Positions 17,908-28,173 of a stretch of DNA of 37,580 bases are shown here, piece after piece (positions within the stretch are counted from its first letter, which is position 1; the number at the start of each line of letters is the position of its first letter). The DNA lies in the NCBI GenBank assembly GCA_038093975.1, contig JBBPTG010000233.1:1-37580 (forward strand), given 5' to 3'. The DNA comes from Chalciporus piperatus (lineage: Eukaryota; Basidiomycota; Agaricomycetes; Boletales; Boletaceae). Made by a program: the position numbers and the translations under genes. The notes beneath the pieces are model-generated. The model worked only from the letters and a program-made list of their open reading frames with translations. It was not told where the DNA came from and did no database searches.

Positions 17908-20900
17908 GCAATCGCATTCCAGGCGATTCGGCAACTTGCGTTCAGGAACCTCTGTCAGATTTTCGTATTTCTGAAACAAGGCAGAGAAATTTCCCATGGT
18001 CATGTTGATTCGGCGTGGGGTGGACGGGTGCTTTTTGTGAAAAGCTTTGACAGCTTCGGGTGCATTTGACAAATGCGCTGCCTTTTCCCATGTACGGTCC
18101 GATATGTCCCAGCCTTTCCAATGAACCAGGTACTCTAGCTGTCCTTGTTTAACCTGAGATTTGACTACGTAATCCACCTCGTACTCTTCTTCTCCTTCTT
18201 GATTGACTATTACCGGGTTTGGAAGACGAACCGGTTGCCCTTCCAACGGTTCTTGAGCCGGTTTGACCCGTTTGACATTAACCGTGGGATGGATGTGCAT
18301 GGAATTGGGCAAGTCTAGTGCGACTGCATTGGGAAGAACCTTCGTGATCTGATAAGGTCCTATCCAGTTCTGCGTCATTTTTTTGGAAGGATAAGGTAGC
18401 TTGAGGTTGTCCGTGGATAACATAACGAAATCTCCGATTTGGTAATCTGGAGCTTCGGACCGATGCTTGTCCGCTTGCTCTTTCATCCGGTTCTGAGTTT
18501 CTTCTAACGCCTGCTCTACTTCTTTGTGTGCCTTTCCACATTTCTCTAAGAATGTACCAGCCAGAGATGAATCGCCTTCGAATCCCATGCGTGGGAAGTA
18601 GTTTTTCGTTATAGCGAAGGGGATCGTTCCGGTAGCAGTGGAAAGGGAGGAATTGTGATGGAACTGCGCTATCTTCAACCAATCAGCCCATTCCGTTTGA
18701 CGTTTAGCCACGTAAGCGCGGAGATACTGCTGGAGTTCTCGGTTCATACGCTCCGTTTGGCCATCGGTTTGGGGGTGATAAGCGGTTGACAGCTTCTGTT
18801 CTATTCCTAGAAGGGTGCAAAGCTGTGAAGTAAACTCCGATGCGAATTGCGGTCCTCGATCTGAAACAATCGAAGAGGGAAGTCCGTGTCTACACCAAAC
18901 ATTGTCTCTAAATAAAATAGCTAGTTCTTTCGAAGAAATTGTCTTTTTACAAGCGATAAACTCGACTTCTTTAGAGAAGCGATCTACAATTACACAAATA
19001 GCATCAAAGCCACGTGATTTGGGGAAACCCGTGGTAAAGTCTATAGATATATCCTTCCATGGTTCTTTCGGAACGGGAAGGGGAATTAATTTGCCAGCTT
19101 GTGCAGTTGACTTTCCCTTCGTGAGGGCGCACGTCTGACAATGTTCTACGTATGTTTTAACGTCCTTTGTGACACCAGGCCACGAGAAATAACGAGTAAC
19201 CAAGTGTAAGGTACGTCCTTGACCACCATGGCCACCAATAGGGGAATCATGAAGGATTGTAAGTAATTTAGTACGTAAGGAAATAGGAACGAAAACTTTG
19301 TTTTTGTCATTTTTAAATACTATAGACCCCTCGTCAAAAGCGAAGCCATCTACCGTATCATTTTTTATTTTTTCTGATTCGTTTTGTATTTCGTCATAAA
19401 TAGGTGAAGAAAGAGTAACTGTATTAATGAAAACAGAAGCAGGAAGTACAGTAATATTTTTGTTATGGTCGGGATCTGCTTCTCCGTGATCTTCTCGACG
19501 AGATAAAGCATCAGCCCTTCCATTTGTAGCACCCGGTTTATAAATAATCGAGTAATTATACTCTGAGAGCAACGCGTTCCAACGTGCTTGACGTGGGCTC
19601 AGAGTTTGGGGAGATTTCCAATATTCGAGATTCTTGTGATCAGTCCAAATCTCGAAATGTTCTCGACCCATTAGATAATGCCTCCATTCCTGCAAAGCCC
19701 GAATGACAGCTAGAAGCTCCTTGCCATAAACCGGGTAGTTCTTCTCGGCAGAACTAAAGGAATGGGAAATGAAGGCACAAGGCCTCCAGAGGCCATCATC
19801 ACATTTAACCGAGAGCACAGCTCCCGTTGCAATATCACTAGCGTCCGTTTCTACTCTGACTTCTTTAGAGTGGTCAGGATATGCTAAAAGCGGAGCGGTT
19901 GTGAATTGCTGTTTCAGCTTATCAAAAGCTTGCTGTTGCTCCGGTCCCCACCGGTATGGTGTGTCCTTTTTGGTAAGGTCATTCAAGGGACGAGCAATGT
20001 CAGCGAAGCCCTGAATGAAGCGTCGATAGAAGTTAGCCAATCCTAAAAAGGACTGAACACCCTTCAACCGAGTTGGCGCCGGCCAGTCCAGAATAGCCTG
20101 CACCTTTGAATTGTCCATCTCTACGCCCTTTTGGGAGATAACCATTCCCACAAAATCTACGGATTCTACAGCGAAACTGCACTTTTCTGGTTTTACGTAA
20201 AGATCGTTCTCGCTGAGACGTTGCAATACGGTTTTAACTATTTCTAAGTGCTGTGCTCTAGATTTTCCGAACGTAAAGATCATGAGATCATCGATATAAA
20301 TAATAAGAACCCCATGAAGATCGCTAAATAGATCGTTCATCATTTGTTGAAACGTGGGGGGAGAGTTCGTAAGTCCAAAGTACATAACGACAGGTTCGTA
20401 AGCGCCGAATGGAGTAACGAAAGCCGCTTTCCATTCATCGCCTTCTTTTATTCTAACATTATTATAGCCCCAACGAAGGTCCATTTTAGTAAACATATCA
20501 GCTCCTTTGAGCTGGTCAATGAGTCCGGAAATGAGGGGAAGAGGATAAGCGTTTTTGACAGTTCCCTCATTTACGTAACGATAGTCCATAACTAATCTCT
20601 TTTTACCATCCTTTTTTGGAATAAAGAAAACAGGAGATGTCTGAGGGGATTTCGACGGACGAAGATATCCTTTCGATAACTCCTTATCGATGAACTTTTT
20701 AACGTCATCAAGTTCCTGTTCGGACATCGGAATCACCCGACCCTTTTTAGGAACGAAATCAGGCTTGAGATCTATTGCGTGGTCCCACGCCTTTCGGGTA
20801 GGTGTGCCTGTGGGAGTGAAATGTGGGGCCGCATACGGAGCGGGAGGACGCGGGAGTGGGCGAGATGCAATCAGGTATCGTGGTGGAAGGTACAGATACG

Positions 20901-21762
20901 AAAAAGAAGGCCTAGGGGCAGGAGCAGGTGCCTGACGAACTGGTGCACCACGTTCTACAATGATACGCTCGAAGGTACGACCTATCTTTCGGTAGGTATC
21001 GATCGTGTCGTTGTAGCTTTGCTCATCAACAGTAGTGTTGATTTGCGCCTGATAATAAACTTTGTAGTCTATTGCCTTTTTCAGAAGCTCTTTGGCATGA
21101 GCATCTGCTATCTCCGACTCCGCCTTCAACAACTCGAACTCCTGGATGAAGATATCCACAGGTTTCCCAGCCTGCTTCAATGCTTCCAATTTCCTGAGAC
21201 TCTCATGAGCGAGAACGTCAATCTGGAAATAATCCTTGAGCATTTTTGAAAATACGACCCAATCTGGCCATGCTCTCAGGCCCATCGGTGTGCGATCTGG
21301 TTCTGGCGCCAAGGGATCTTCTTCTGCAGGGGGAGGCGGTGGCAGAAGCTCAAGTCGAGACCAGGTCTCGATCATCATTTGGGCGTAACCAGCCGCTTTT
21401 CCTTCTAACCGTGAGAGGACGGCGAGGCATCGAACCTTGTTATTTTTCCATGTATGGACAGACTGCCAAGCGTTAACTTGCGCCCACCACAAACGAAACT
21501 TGGTGCGGTCACCATCCCATTTCCCGGGGTCGGCAACCTTTTTGGACACAGAGTCCGAATTGTCTGAAATGAGCGCCTTCAGAGCGGCGGTGAGGGCAGC
21601 GATGGGATCAGCGGGATCTGCCATCGGAGTACGGGGACGGGGAGTGGGTGGTGGTATGCGTGGGGAATGGGCGCGAGAGTTTTCTGATGATGATGGAAAG
21701 TGACGGGGAGGGCTTCTGTAACCTTGATCTTGTTGTTCCTGATCGTAGATCTCTGCTGACAT
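17905..21762 (-). CDS. Ty3 Gag-Pol polyprotein, intact frame but lacking zinc knuckle and protease
   Basis: One uninterrupted frame of 1285 residues starts at ATG 21762. Gag-like region: residues 75-270. Reverse transcriptase: about 365-560, with Asp428 (TKMDLRWGY) and YIDD at 489-492. RNase H: Asp640, Glu682, Asp708 and Asp751. Integrase: zinc-binding His838, His845, Cys875 and Cys878, and the catalytic triad Asp908, Asp968 (SDRGPQF), Glu1004 (TDGQTERMN). Chromodomain: about 1193-1246 (YLVHWKGWDISDRTWE), which in the family targets insertion to marked chromatin. Between residues 270 and 330 a Pro-rich linker (APAPAPRPSFSYLYLPP) leads straight to the start of RT. There is no CCHC knuckle and no DSG/DTG protease motif, so it is shorter than usual for such polyproteins. 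It may need protease from a relative. Confidence 0.93.
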   Translation of the reverse strand: MSAEIYDQEQQDQGYRSPPRHFPSSSENSRAHSPRIPPPTPRPRTPMADPADPIAALTAALKALISDNSDSVSKKVADPGKWDGDRTKFRLWWAQVNAWQSVHTWKNNKVRCLAVLSRLEGKAAGYAQMMIETWSRLELLPPPPPAEEDPLAPEPDRTPMGLRAWPDWVVFSKMLKDYFQIDVLAHESLRKLEALKQAGKPVDIFIQEFELLKAESEIADAHAKELLKKAIDYKVYYQAQINTTVDEQSYNDTIDTYRKIGRTFERIIVERGAPVRQAPAPAPRPSFSYLYLPPRYLIASRPLPRPPAPYAAPHFTPTGTPTRKAWDHAIDLKPDFVPKKGRVIPMSEQELDDVKKFIDKELSKGYLRPSKSPQTSPVFFIPKKDGKKRLVMDYRYVNEGTVKNAYPLPLISGLIDQLKGADMFTKMDLRWGYNNVRIKEGDEWKAAFVTPFGAYEPVVMYFGLTNSPPTFQQMMNDLFSDLHGVLIIYIDDLMIFTFGKSRAQHLEIVKTVLQRLSENDLYVKPEKCSFAVESVDFVGMVISQKGVEMDNSKVQAILDWPAPTRLKGVQSFLGLANFYRRFIQGFADIARPLNDLTKKDTPYRWGPEQQQAFDKLKQQFTTAPLLAYPDHSKEVRVETDASDIATGAVLSVKCDDGLWRPCAFISHSFSSAEKNYPVYGKELLAVIRALQEWRHYLMGREHFEIWTDHKNLEYWKSPQTLSPRQARWNALLSEYNYSIIYKPGATNGRADALSRREDHGEADPDHNKNITVLPASVFINTVTLSSPIYDEIQNESEKIKNDTVDGFAFDEGSIVFKNDKNKVFVPISLRTKLLTILHDSPIGGHGGQGRTLHLVTRYFSWPGVTKDVKTYVEHCQTCALTKGKSTAQAGKLIPLPVPKEPWKDISIDFTTGFPKSRGFDAICVIVDRFSKEVEFIACKKTISSKELAILFRDNVWCRHGLPSSIVSDRGPQFASEFTSQLCTLLGIEQKLSTAYHPQTDGQTERMNRELQQYLRAYVAKRQTEWADWLKIAQFHHNSSLSTATGTIPFAITKNYFPRMGFEGDSSLAGTFLEKCGKAHKEVEQALEETQNRMKEQADKHRSEAPDYQIGDFVMLSTDNLKLPYPSKKMTQNWIGPYQITKVLPNAVALDLPNSMHIHPTVNVKRVKPAQEPLEGQPVRLPNPVIVNQEGEEEYEVDYVVKSQVKQGQLEYLVHWKGWDISDRTWEKAAHLSNAPEAVKAFHKKHPSTPRRINMTMGNFSALFQKYENLTEVPERKLPNRLECDC

Positions 21763-22464
21763 CCTTACTGAACCCTATCTTCCAAAGGTTCTCTGGGGAT
21801 GACAGACACGAGGACGAAGGAAATATTGTTTCGAGCGGAGATAATATCTGCGACGCTTATCGGAATCTTTGCAGACCTTCTGAGGAAGTTTCCCAAGATC
21901 TGTTTGGATTTTGCACATATACTACTCTCGAACTTCTATCTTCGAGCAGTAGCGAAAGCTATCGTAATACAGGATACTATTTTTTATTGTTTTCTATTTT
22001 GTACCTCGGCGGTGCTGCCGGCTTACGTTGCTACGTATGACTCAGCCAAGGGGGCGGCGACGCGCTTTTCCCTTGTCGTCCTTCGCAATTGGGCACGACC
22101 CCAACTCGGTCTTCGAAAATCAAATACTACGTATGAGGATAACAGAAATGGGGCACTAAAGGCTGGCCCAAAAAAATAGAATAGCCAAAAGGCGAATTGT
22201 GACGTTACAGGTGATCACAAGAACCTGCGTGGTGTCTACAGTCAGAGGGCTAGTGCTTGCGCAGACCCCAAGACGTCTCGAACCACGAAAGAGCCCCTAG
22301 TGCACTATGGGGAACAGCAACTTTATCCAATTTGTAACGGCGGACGGCCGTATATGCAACAGTGGACGGAGTTGTTTTCTCCTGCGTGTCACGTACGCAA
22401 ACGATCGTTCTGGATCAACTCTTTAGCCCTAGAGTCCGGGCGGTGTTTTCAAGTCTAATCCAAG
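21763..22464 (-). other. Leader and primer-binding region of the minus-strand Ty3 element
   Basis: This 700-base untranslated leader lies between the 5' LTR and the ATG. On the minus strand, TGGATTAGACTTG starts two or three bases after the LTR end and is a plausible primer-binding site (TGG start). No gene was seen in it. Confidence 0.55.
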
Positions 22465-22917
22465 TGTTATGATCTCTCACAACACAGCAGGGACTTTAGG
22501 CAACACTAGGCCTATGTGAAGGATATGCTGAGTACTAAAGCTTAATGACGGTGAAGTCACAAATGGATTAGACTGGGGTCTGTGATAAGTACAGGGCTAC
22601 TTATATACTATTGAGATGTGCGCACAGACCATCAGCCGAATAAGGAAATCTCAAAGGGAAAGATAGATAAGGTAAATGGAACGATGATAAGAAAAGGTAC
22701 CAGGCACGGACTAGGGTCTAGGCCATGACATCATTGCTGACTCATCTAAGTCTGGACCTTTGTCACGTGACCTGATTATGTAATAGATTATGTAATGCTA
22801 CAGGGACTACCGGAGCGGATTAAGATGAATCCGGCTTGACCCCTAAGTTGTAGACAAAGTCCAGTGTTCGAATACCGTTGTAGGCAAAAGTTTGAAAAGT
22901 TTTTAAATACTATAACA
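22465..22917 (-). repeat. 5' LTR of the minus-strand Ty3 element, 453 bp
   Basis: Read on the minus strand it starts TGTTATAG and ends ATCATAACA. In order it contains GTCACGTGAC, TGAGTCAGC (TGACTCA on the other strand) and CAATAGTATATAAG (22600-22607 forward for CTTATATA). That is the same order of motifs as in the LTRs at 12119 and 35137. Confidence 0.93.
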
Positions 22918-23260
22918 CACACTGGTTGTTTTTTTTGAGGTCGAGGGTGAGCCGAGTTGTGTAGAGATGTGGTGGAAGGTGGTGGTGGGGCAAAGAGCCC
23001 GCGGCTGTGTTCAAAGTGAGCGGGTGTCGAGGTTGGTGAAAAATGCTCACCTGTCGAAGCCGGCGGGGCTGTTGAGCCAGCGCCGGCTGTGATTTCCGAC
23101 TTGTGTTGAGATGTGATGGAAGGTGGTGGGGCAAAGAGCCCGCGCGGCTGTGTTCGAAGTGAGTGGGTGTCGAGGTTGGTGCAAGAATACTCAAGTACTC
23201 ACCTGTCGAGGCCGACGGGGCTGTTGAGGCCACGCCGGCTGTGATTTCCGAGTCGTGTTT
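22918..23260. repeat. GC-hairpin minisatellite (Y, right part)
   Basis: Two more hairpin units lie here. The one at 23058-23088 has outer arms AGCCGGCG and CGCCGGCT, a compensatory change compared with the GGCCGGCG and CGCCGGCC of X2. The one near 23209-23239 is degraded. GGTGGTGGGGCAAAGAGCCCG spacers separate them. Confidence 0.8.
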
Positions 23261-23279
23261 ATGGTGTGGAAAGAGGAAT

Positions 23280-23405
23280 GTGAGCAAAGGCTGACACGGC
23301 GAGTTCAACACGGTCACGTGACCTGCTCGCGCGGATTTTTGTTAAGTCCGAGCATTAGGACATTGGGGCTACATTTCATTAGGATTTCCTACACTAGACA
23401 ACTAC
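23280..23405. other. Conserved single-copy core of Y
   Basis: This is homologous to 7720-7842 of X2: GTTCAAC, GGTCACGTGAC, CGCGCGGATTTTT, AAGTCCGAGCATTAGG, CATTAGGAT, TCCTACACTAGA. It lies in the same place in the module order, between the hairpin repeats and the TACACT array. Confidence 0.75.
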
Positions 23406-24125
23406 TGCACTTTTGGTACACTTGTGTACGCTTTTTTGTACACTTTCAATAGACTGATTACTACACTTTCCAGTACACTTGTCCTACGCTTTTTGTACAC
23501 TTTATTGTACACATTTGGTACACTCAATCACAACACTCTTTCCCACACTTTTGACTACAGTTTTAGTACGCTTTTTTGTACACTTTAGCTACACTCAATC
23601 TAGCTACACTGTCCTACTCATTTGACTATAGTTTCACTACGCTTTTTGGTACACAGCCACACTCAATGCTAATACACTCTTGACTACACTTTCAGTACAC
23701 TTTTTTGTACACTTTAGCTACACTCAATCACAGTACATTTTCCCACATTGCTAACTACACTTTTAGTACGCTTTTTTGCACACTTTAGCTACACTCATTT
23801 ATCCTCACTCTTGACTACACTTTTATGTACACTTTAGCTACACTCTATCACAATACACTTTCCCACACTTGTAACTACACTTTCACTACGCTTTTTTGTA
23901 CACTTTAGTACACTCAATCTAGTTACACTTTCCCACACTCTTGCCTACACTTTCACTACGCTTTTTTGTACACTTTAGCTCACTCAATCACAGTACACTT
24001 TCCCACACTTTTAACTACACTTTCACTCCACTCTTTTATACACTTGAGCTACACTCAACCCTAATACAATCTTGACTACACTTAGTACACTTTTCTGTAC
24101 ACTTTCTGTACACTCTACTACAAGG
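23400..24125. repeat. TACACT-type tandem array (Y)
   Basis: The same repeat family as 1-750 and 7842-8530, more diverged from either than they are from each other. TACGCTTTTTTGTACAC landmarks recur at intervals of about 70 bp or multiples. Confidence 0.88.
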
Positions 24126-24299
24126 GTAAAATTATCTATATAATCATCATGAATTATCATAAAATATCAACTAATACATAGTCAGGGGTGGTCAAATTCC
24201 AGATAATTCATGAAATTTCAAGTTTTTTCGAAAATTTCAAGCATTAGCTGAGATTATCTACAATTCTATGCAATTATCCAGGGGAGGTTTTCCCTGATG
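24125..24299. repeat. AT-rich subterminal region and right terminal repeat of Y
   Basis: AT-rich DNA with CATGAATTATC and AGATAATTCATGA motifs leads into the inverted terminal repeat (24268-24299). Confidence 0.7.
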
Positions 24300-27200
24300 A
24301 ACACGGGCTTGGAAGTGATCGGATTGACTCCGGATGGAATGGGGACGGTTTCGTAGACATGGTTGGTGTTTAAGCTGAGGAGTTCCTCCTCGACAGCGGA
24401 TCTCCACTGGTCTGCATTAGGACCTGCATACGCTTCCTTGATAGTGTTAGGAAGGTGTTCTCCCTGGGTTGCGTCAGCGGCTCCTGCAAAGATATGCTCC
24501 CGGAGCCTTTCCTGAGAGGCGTAGAATGCTCCTGGAATGTCCAAATCTGGATCCGGAGCTTCCGCGTTTTCGGAAAGTACTTCCGCAGGGGGTTCCAGTT
24601 GTTCCTGTTGGACATCCTGGCGTTCAGCTCGGCGTGCAGCTTCCTCATCAAGGGTGCGCTGGTAGTCTCGATTCCGGTTTGCTGTTTGACGGTTCCGATT
24701 GCTCCTTTGAACTCCTGCTACAACTTGTGCAGGAGGTCGCTCCGGAGATGGACTTCGAACTGGAGCAGCAGGGGCAGGAACAGAAATAGGAACGGGAATG
24801 GGAGCAGGACGAGGGGCAGGAGCAGGAGCAGGAGGTTCCGGACCTATGTGGAGTTGACCCAAGCGGTCGACGAGATCCTCAACGGAATGATCTGGAGGTA
24901 TGAGATCGTCTCCCACTGGTCCTGGAAGGGCTGGAGGTACAGGAATGTTGTCCTCCTCGGATTCCTCAGGTTCCGGCTGATGGAGACGCTGAGGAACAAG
25001 TCCCTCCCACTGACCCTCAGCAGGGAGATTTCTCCAAGGTGTGGAGTCCGCTTCAGAGATGGTTCCGGACTCATTGAAGGTGACATGTCGACTGGAGATG
25101 ATGGTACGGCGCTCGATATCGAGGAGCTTGTATGCCTGTTGCCCATAGGTATATCCAAGCATGATACATTTCCGTCCATGGCTCCGGAACTTTCCTCCAC
25201 GCAAATCCTTCGGAATGTGAGCATAGGCAGAACATCCAAAAGGACGGAAGAGGGTCGGATCGACTTTCCGTTTGAAAAGGGTCTGGTAGGGATTCGCTCC
25301 TTGGAGCGCGGACGTTGGACTCCTGGATGTAACATAGGCTGCAGTGGCCATAGCGTCAGCCCAGAAGGATTTAGGAAGTTTGGACTCCTCGAGCATGGTA
25401 TTGGCGAGCGAGGATAGAGTTTGGTTCATCCGTTCCGCGAGTCCGTTTTGCTCTGGAGTATAAGGAGCAGACATTTCCTGAAGGGTTCCATCTGTCCGGA
25501 GTTGGTTCCGGAAGTCTTGTCCGGTGTACTCGCCACCCCCATCGCTCCTAAGGAACTGGACATGCGCCTCAGACAACTCCTCCTGTTCGACCTCAGCCTT
25601 GAAGAAGGCCTTGACGTCTACCTTCCACTGGTTGTATGTGGCTAGGACATCGCTCTTCTTCTTCAGGAAGTAGATCCAAGGGAAACGGGAGAAGTCGTCG
25701 ACGATTAGGAGCCAGAACCGGAATCCTTCCCTGGACTGTGGAGTTATTGGACCTCCGACATCCGTGTGGACCACTTGGAGTGCATGCGTAGCTCGGGGTC
25801 TTTCCAGTAGCTCGAACGGAAGCTTTTTCATCTTTCCAAGGACGCAGGACTCACAGAATTCCGGAGTTCCAGAAAGCGTGTCAATCCCTTGGAGTTGACC
25901 ATGCCTGATCATATGCTGAATCCGTGGGATGGAGATGTGTCCCATGCGTCGATGGAGGAGGTCGATATCCACAGTGGCATGCGCAGCCTCCGGAGTGAGC
26001 ATCAGAGTGGCTTCCGCGTGGTACAAACCCTCCTTGTGTGTTCCAACGATGATGGGAACAGGCCCCTTCCGGATGTGGCAGATGGAGGAGTTCGCAGGAA
26101 AGAGGGTGGATAGTCCAGCATTGGACAGGCGATGGACGGAGATGAGAGAAATCCGGAAGTCTGGAATGAGGAGGACATTGCTTAGGATGACCTCAAATGT
26201 CTTCCCTTTGACAGTGGAGCGAAGTGGAACGGATCCAATTCTGATCGCGGAAACGGTGGAGTTGTCTCCGAATGACACGGGACGTGGTGGATGGAGTGGA
26301 TGGTACGTGCGGAACCAGGAATGGTGCGGAACCATGTGGGATGTTGCTCCGGAGTCGATGAGGAGTGAGAAGTCAGCCAGCTTGGGTTCAGACGACAGAT
26401 AGGCGTGAACACGTTGGATTAGAGACTCAGATACACTCTCCTTAGCTACGTTTGCACTTTCCGGAGGTCCGGAACTTTGGTCTGGACGCTCTTCCGTCGC
26501 ATTAGCCTTTTCCCTTTCCTTTCCCTTTCCCTTTCCTTTCTGTCCAGGTCCTCCGCCTTCGCGAAGCCTCTCGACCCACTTCTTGTAAGCGAAGCAGTTG
26601 GACGAGTCATGTCCATTGGACTGATGGTGCTCACACCAGGCGGAGGAGTTTCCAGGAACTCTTCCGGACGCTTTGAGGGCGGAATCAGAAGTTCCGGACG
26701 GATTGAGACGGGATTCCTCAGATAGAACACGAAGTTCGATGGTGTCGAACGTGAGTTTGTCTTTCTCAACGGTGTTGATGATGGAGGATGTGAACATGGT
26801 CCAATCCGGAGTTTTGGGAAGGGAGTTGAGGAGTGTGAAGGCAAGGAGTTGTGGATCGATGGTGTATTGCATCCCGAGGAGTTGGCGTTGGATGGTCCGG
26901 ATGGAAGCGACGTGCTCAGAGATGGCAGAGGTGCCGTTCCAGGCAGTGGAGAAGAGACTGCGGAATGAATGGAAAGCGTCGGAAACGCTAGGAGTTGCAT
27001 AGAGCTCCAGGAGTTTATCCCAGAGTTCCTGAGCAGTCAGGATGTTCTCCGTCTGCATCAGGATAACGTCATCCAGGTGGGTTTGGATGATTCCGTGCGC
27101 TTTCTCATCTCGTTCCCTCCACTTCCGGATCTCCTCTGCTGTTGGACCAGTGGTAGAAGGGGTGGTGGTCGTAGCAGGAGTAGGAGTGTTTCCGGATGCG

Positions 27201-27406
27201 GAAGTGGACGGAGCAACTGCGGGAGTGGCTGTGCTAGAGGTTCCGGAAACTACGGATAGCGAGGGATCCGGATCCATTCCTAGTACAACGCCTAGAACCT
27301 TTTCGCTTCTGAGGAGGACGGTGATGCGAAGACGCCAAATGGTGAAGTTTCTGGCTCCCATCAAGCGAGGGACTGTGGAAGTCCGGGTGGTAGTATCCGA
27401 TGTCAT
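24300..27406 (-). pseudogene. Copia Gag-Pol, truncated at the start of reverse transcriptase
   Basis: This is a Ty1/Copia polyprotein with ATG at 27406. Seen: Gag (residues 15-250) with a CX-type knuckle-like CEHHQSNGHDSSNC (258-271), a Lys/Gly-rich linker, protease LLIDSGATSHM (Asp351), pre-integrase zinc site (LLHRRMGH and CESC, 483-521), integrase catalytic Asp549, Asp622 (SDGGGEY) and Glu658 (EQNGLAERM), a Pro/Ala-rich tether, and the start of RT (VYETVPIPSGVNPITSKPVF). After that the frame enters the Y terminus (residues IRENLPWIIA are from Y). RT, RNase H and the 3' LTR are missing. The remaining 1035 or so codons have no stop, so the truncation is recent relative to decay. Confidence 0.9.
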
Positions 27407-27612
27407 GATTATGACAGGTGACAGATGACAGGTGACAAGACAGTTTGATCGACAGGTGACAGGAGATGGTTCCTATGTCGGAGTGATCTGAGGATGTCTA
27501 GAACGGTCCGGAAACGGGCCGGAAGGGCGCGGGGAAATTGCGCGAAAGTGGATAGAGTCAAGGGACTCGGAGTCGTTGGGCAAGAGGACCGTGTGCTGCT
27601 AGTGGGCGCTAG
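27407..27612 (-). other. Leader of the minus-strand Copia element
   Basis: This short untranslated leader lies between the primer-binding site and the ATG. It includes a direct GACAGGTGACA repeat at about 27413-27462. Confidence 0.6.
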
Positions 27613-27627
27613 CCAGGGCTCATAACC
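27613..27627 (-). other. Primer-binding site matching the tRNA-iMet anticodon arm (minus Copia)
   Basis: On the minus strand, GGTTATGAGCCCTGG directly follows the LTR end TTTTCACA. It is complementary to CAGGGCTCATAACC, the anticodon stem-loop of eukaryotic initiator tRNA-Met. Half-tRNA priming of this kind is known for Drosophila copia and yeast Ty5. Confidence 0.75.
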
Positions 27628-27702
27628 TGTGAAAACTAAACGAACTCAGCCGATGCCTAAGAGAGGCGGAAACGACTGTATTCACCTAAACGAACTAGGT
27701 AC
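27628..27702 (-). repeat. Fragment of the 5' LTR of the minus-strand Copia element
   Basis: The LTR 3' part (on the minus strand, ending GTTTAGTTTTCACA) joins the primer-binding site. The rest is cut off at 27702 by the plus-strand Copia LTR. Confidence 0.7.
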
Positions 27703-27886
27703 TGTTGAACATAGCGTACATTCTTAGTATAGAAGGTAGTTACCACGCTTGTTCTATATCACATTCAGACTCAGTCGATCTGAGTTCCAATACAACTTGA
27801 CTTGTAACCACAACGTTCGACGTTACTCACCAACCTCACCGCTAGGTAAGCACCAGATGTAGTTCCTCACTGGAACCCTCTCAACA
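27703..27886 (+). repeat. 5' LTR of the plus-strand Copia element
   Basis: TGTTGAACATAGCG to CCCTCTCAACA. The TGTTGA and TCAACA ends are perfect inverted repeats. Confidence 0.95.
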
Positions 27887-27901
27887 GGTTATGAGCCCTG
27901 G
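27887..27901 (+). other. Primer-binding site matching the tRNA-iMet anticodon arm (plus Copia)
   Basis: GGTTATGAGCCCTGG immediately follows the LTR. It is the same 15 bases as in the minus-strand Copia element and complementary to the initiator tRNA-Met anticodon arm. Confidence 0.8.
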
Positions 27902-28173
27902 GTAGCTCAGCTGTGCGCGAAAGCGCCGCTGACTACTCTGGTGTTCTTGCCTACAAGAACGTTTGGTCGCTCTGTGCGGTTCTACCGCCGAGCATCCCTC
28001 TTGATGTGGTCACGCTCAGAAGGGACATGACCACAATGAGTCAGATCCCATGGGGAGACTATGTCCCCCAAGGATATGGGCTCTGAGCGTTCACGCTGAC
28101 GCGGTCCCAACCGCTCCCTTTTCTCCTCTTCGATTAAAGGCAACGCTGACGACTCATCCCGCTAGATTCAACT

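Larger units (their letters stand above)
16965..22922 (-). mobile_element. Ty3/Gypsy chromovirus-type retrotransposon, nearly full length
   Basis: Two LTRs (16970-17893 and 22465-22917) bracket a single Gag-Pol frame. The target duplication CACAC lies at 16965-16969 and 22918-22922. By eye about ten differences separate the LTRs once the nested insertion is removed, so the insertion is fairly young. Orientation is minus: the right LTR is the 5' LTR. It sits in a GC hairpin of Y. Confidence 0.93.
15952..24299. mobile_element. Y: second minisatellite-built transposon-like unit, split by a Ty3 insertion
   Basis: The two ends carry the same roughly 33-bp sequence in inverted orientation, starting CATCAGGGAAAACCTCCCCT and continuing GGATAATTGCAT. 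Without the Ty3 element and one copy of its target duplication, Y is about 2.4 kb. Order: AT-rich subterminal region, GC-hairpin minisatellite, conserved core, TACACT array, AT-rich subterminal region. The interior matches X2 in module order and sequence, while the termini and subterminal arrays differ. Flanking bases differ on the two sides (TT and AA), and the left flank is Ty3 gag while the right flank is a Copia polyprotein gene. It has no transposase gene. Confidence 0.7.
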
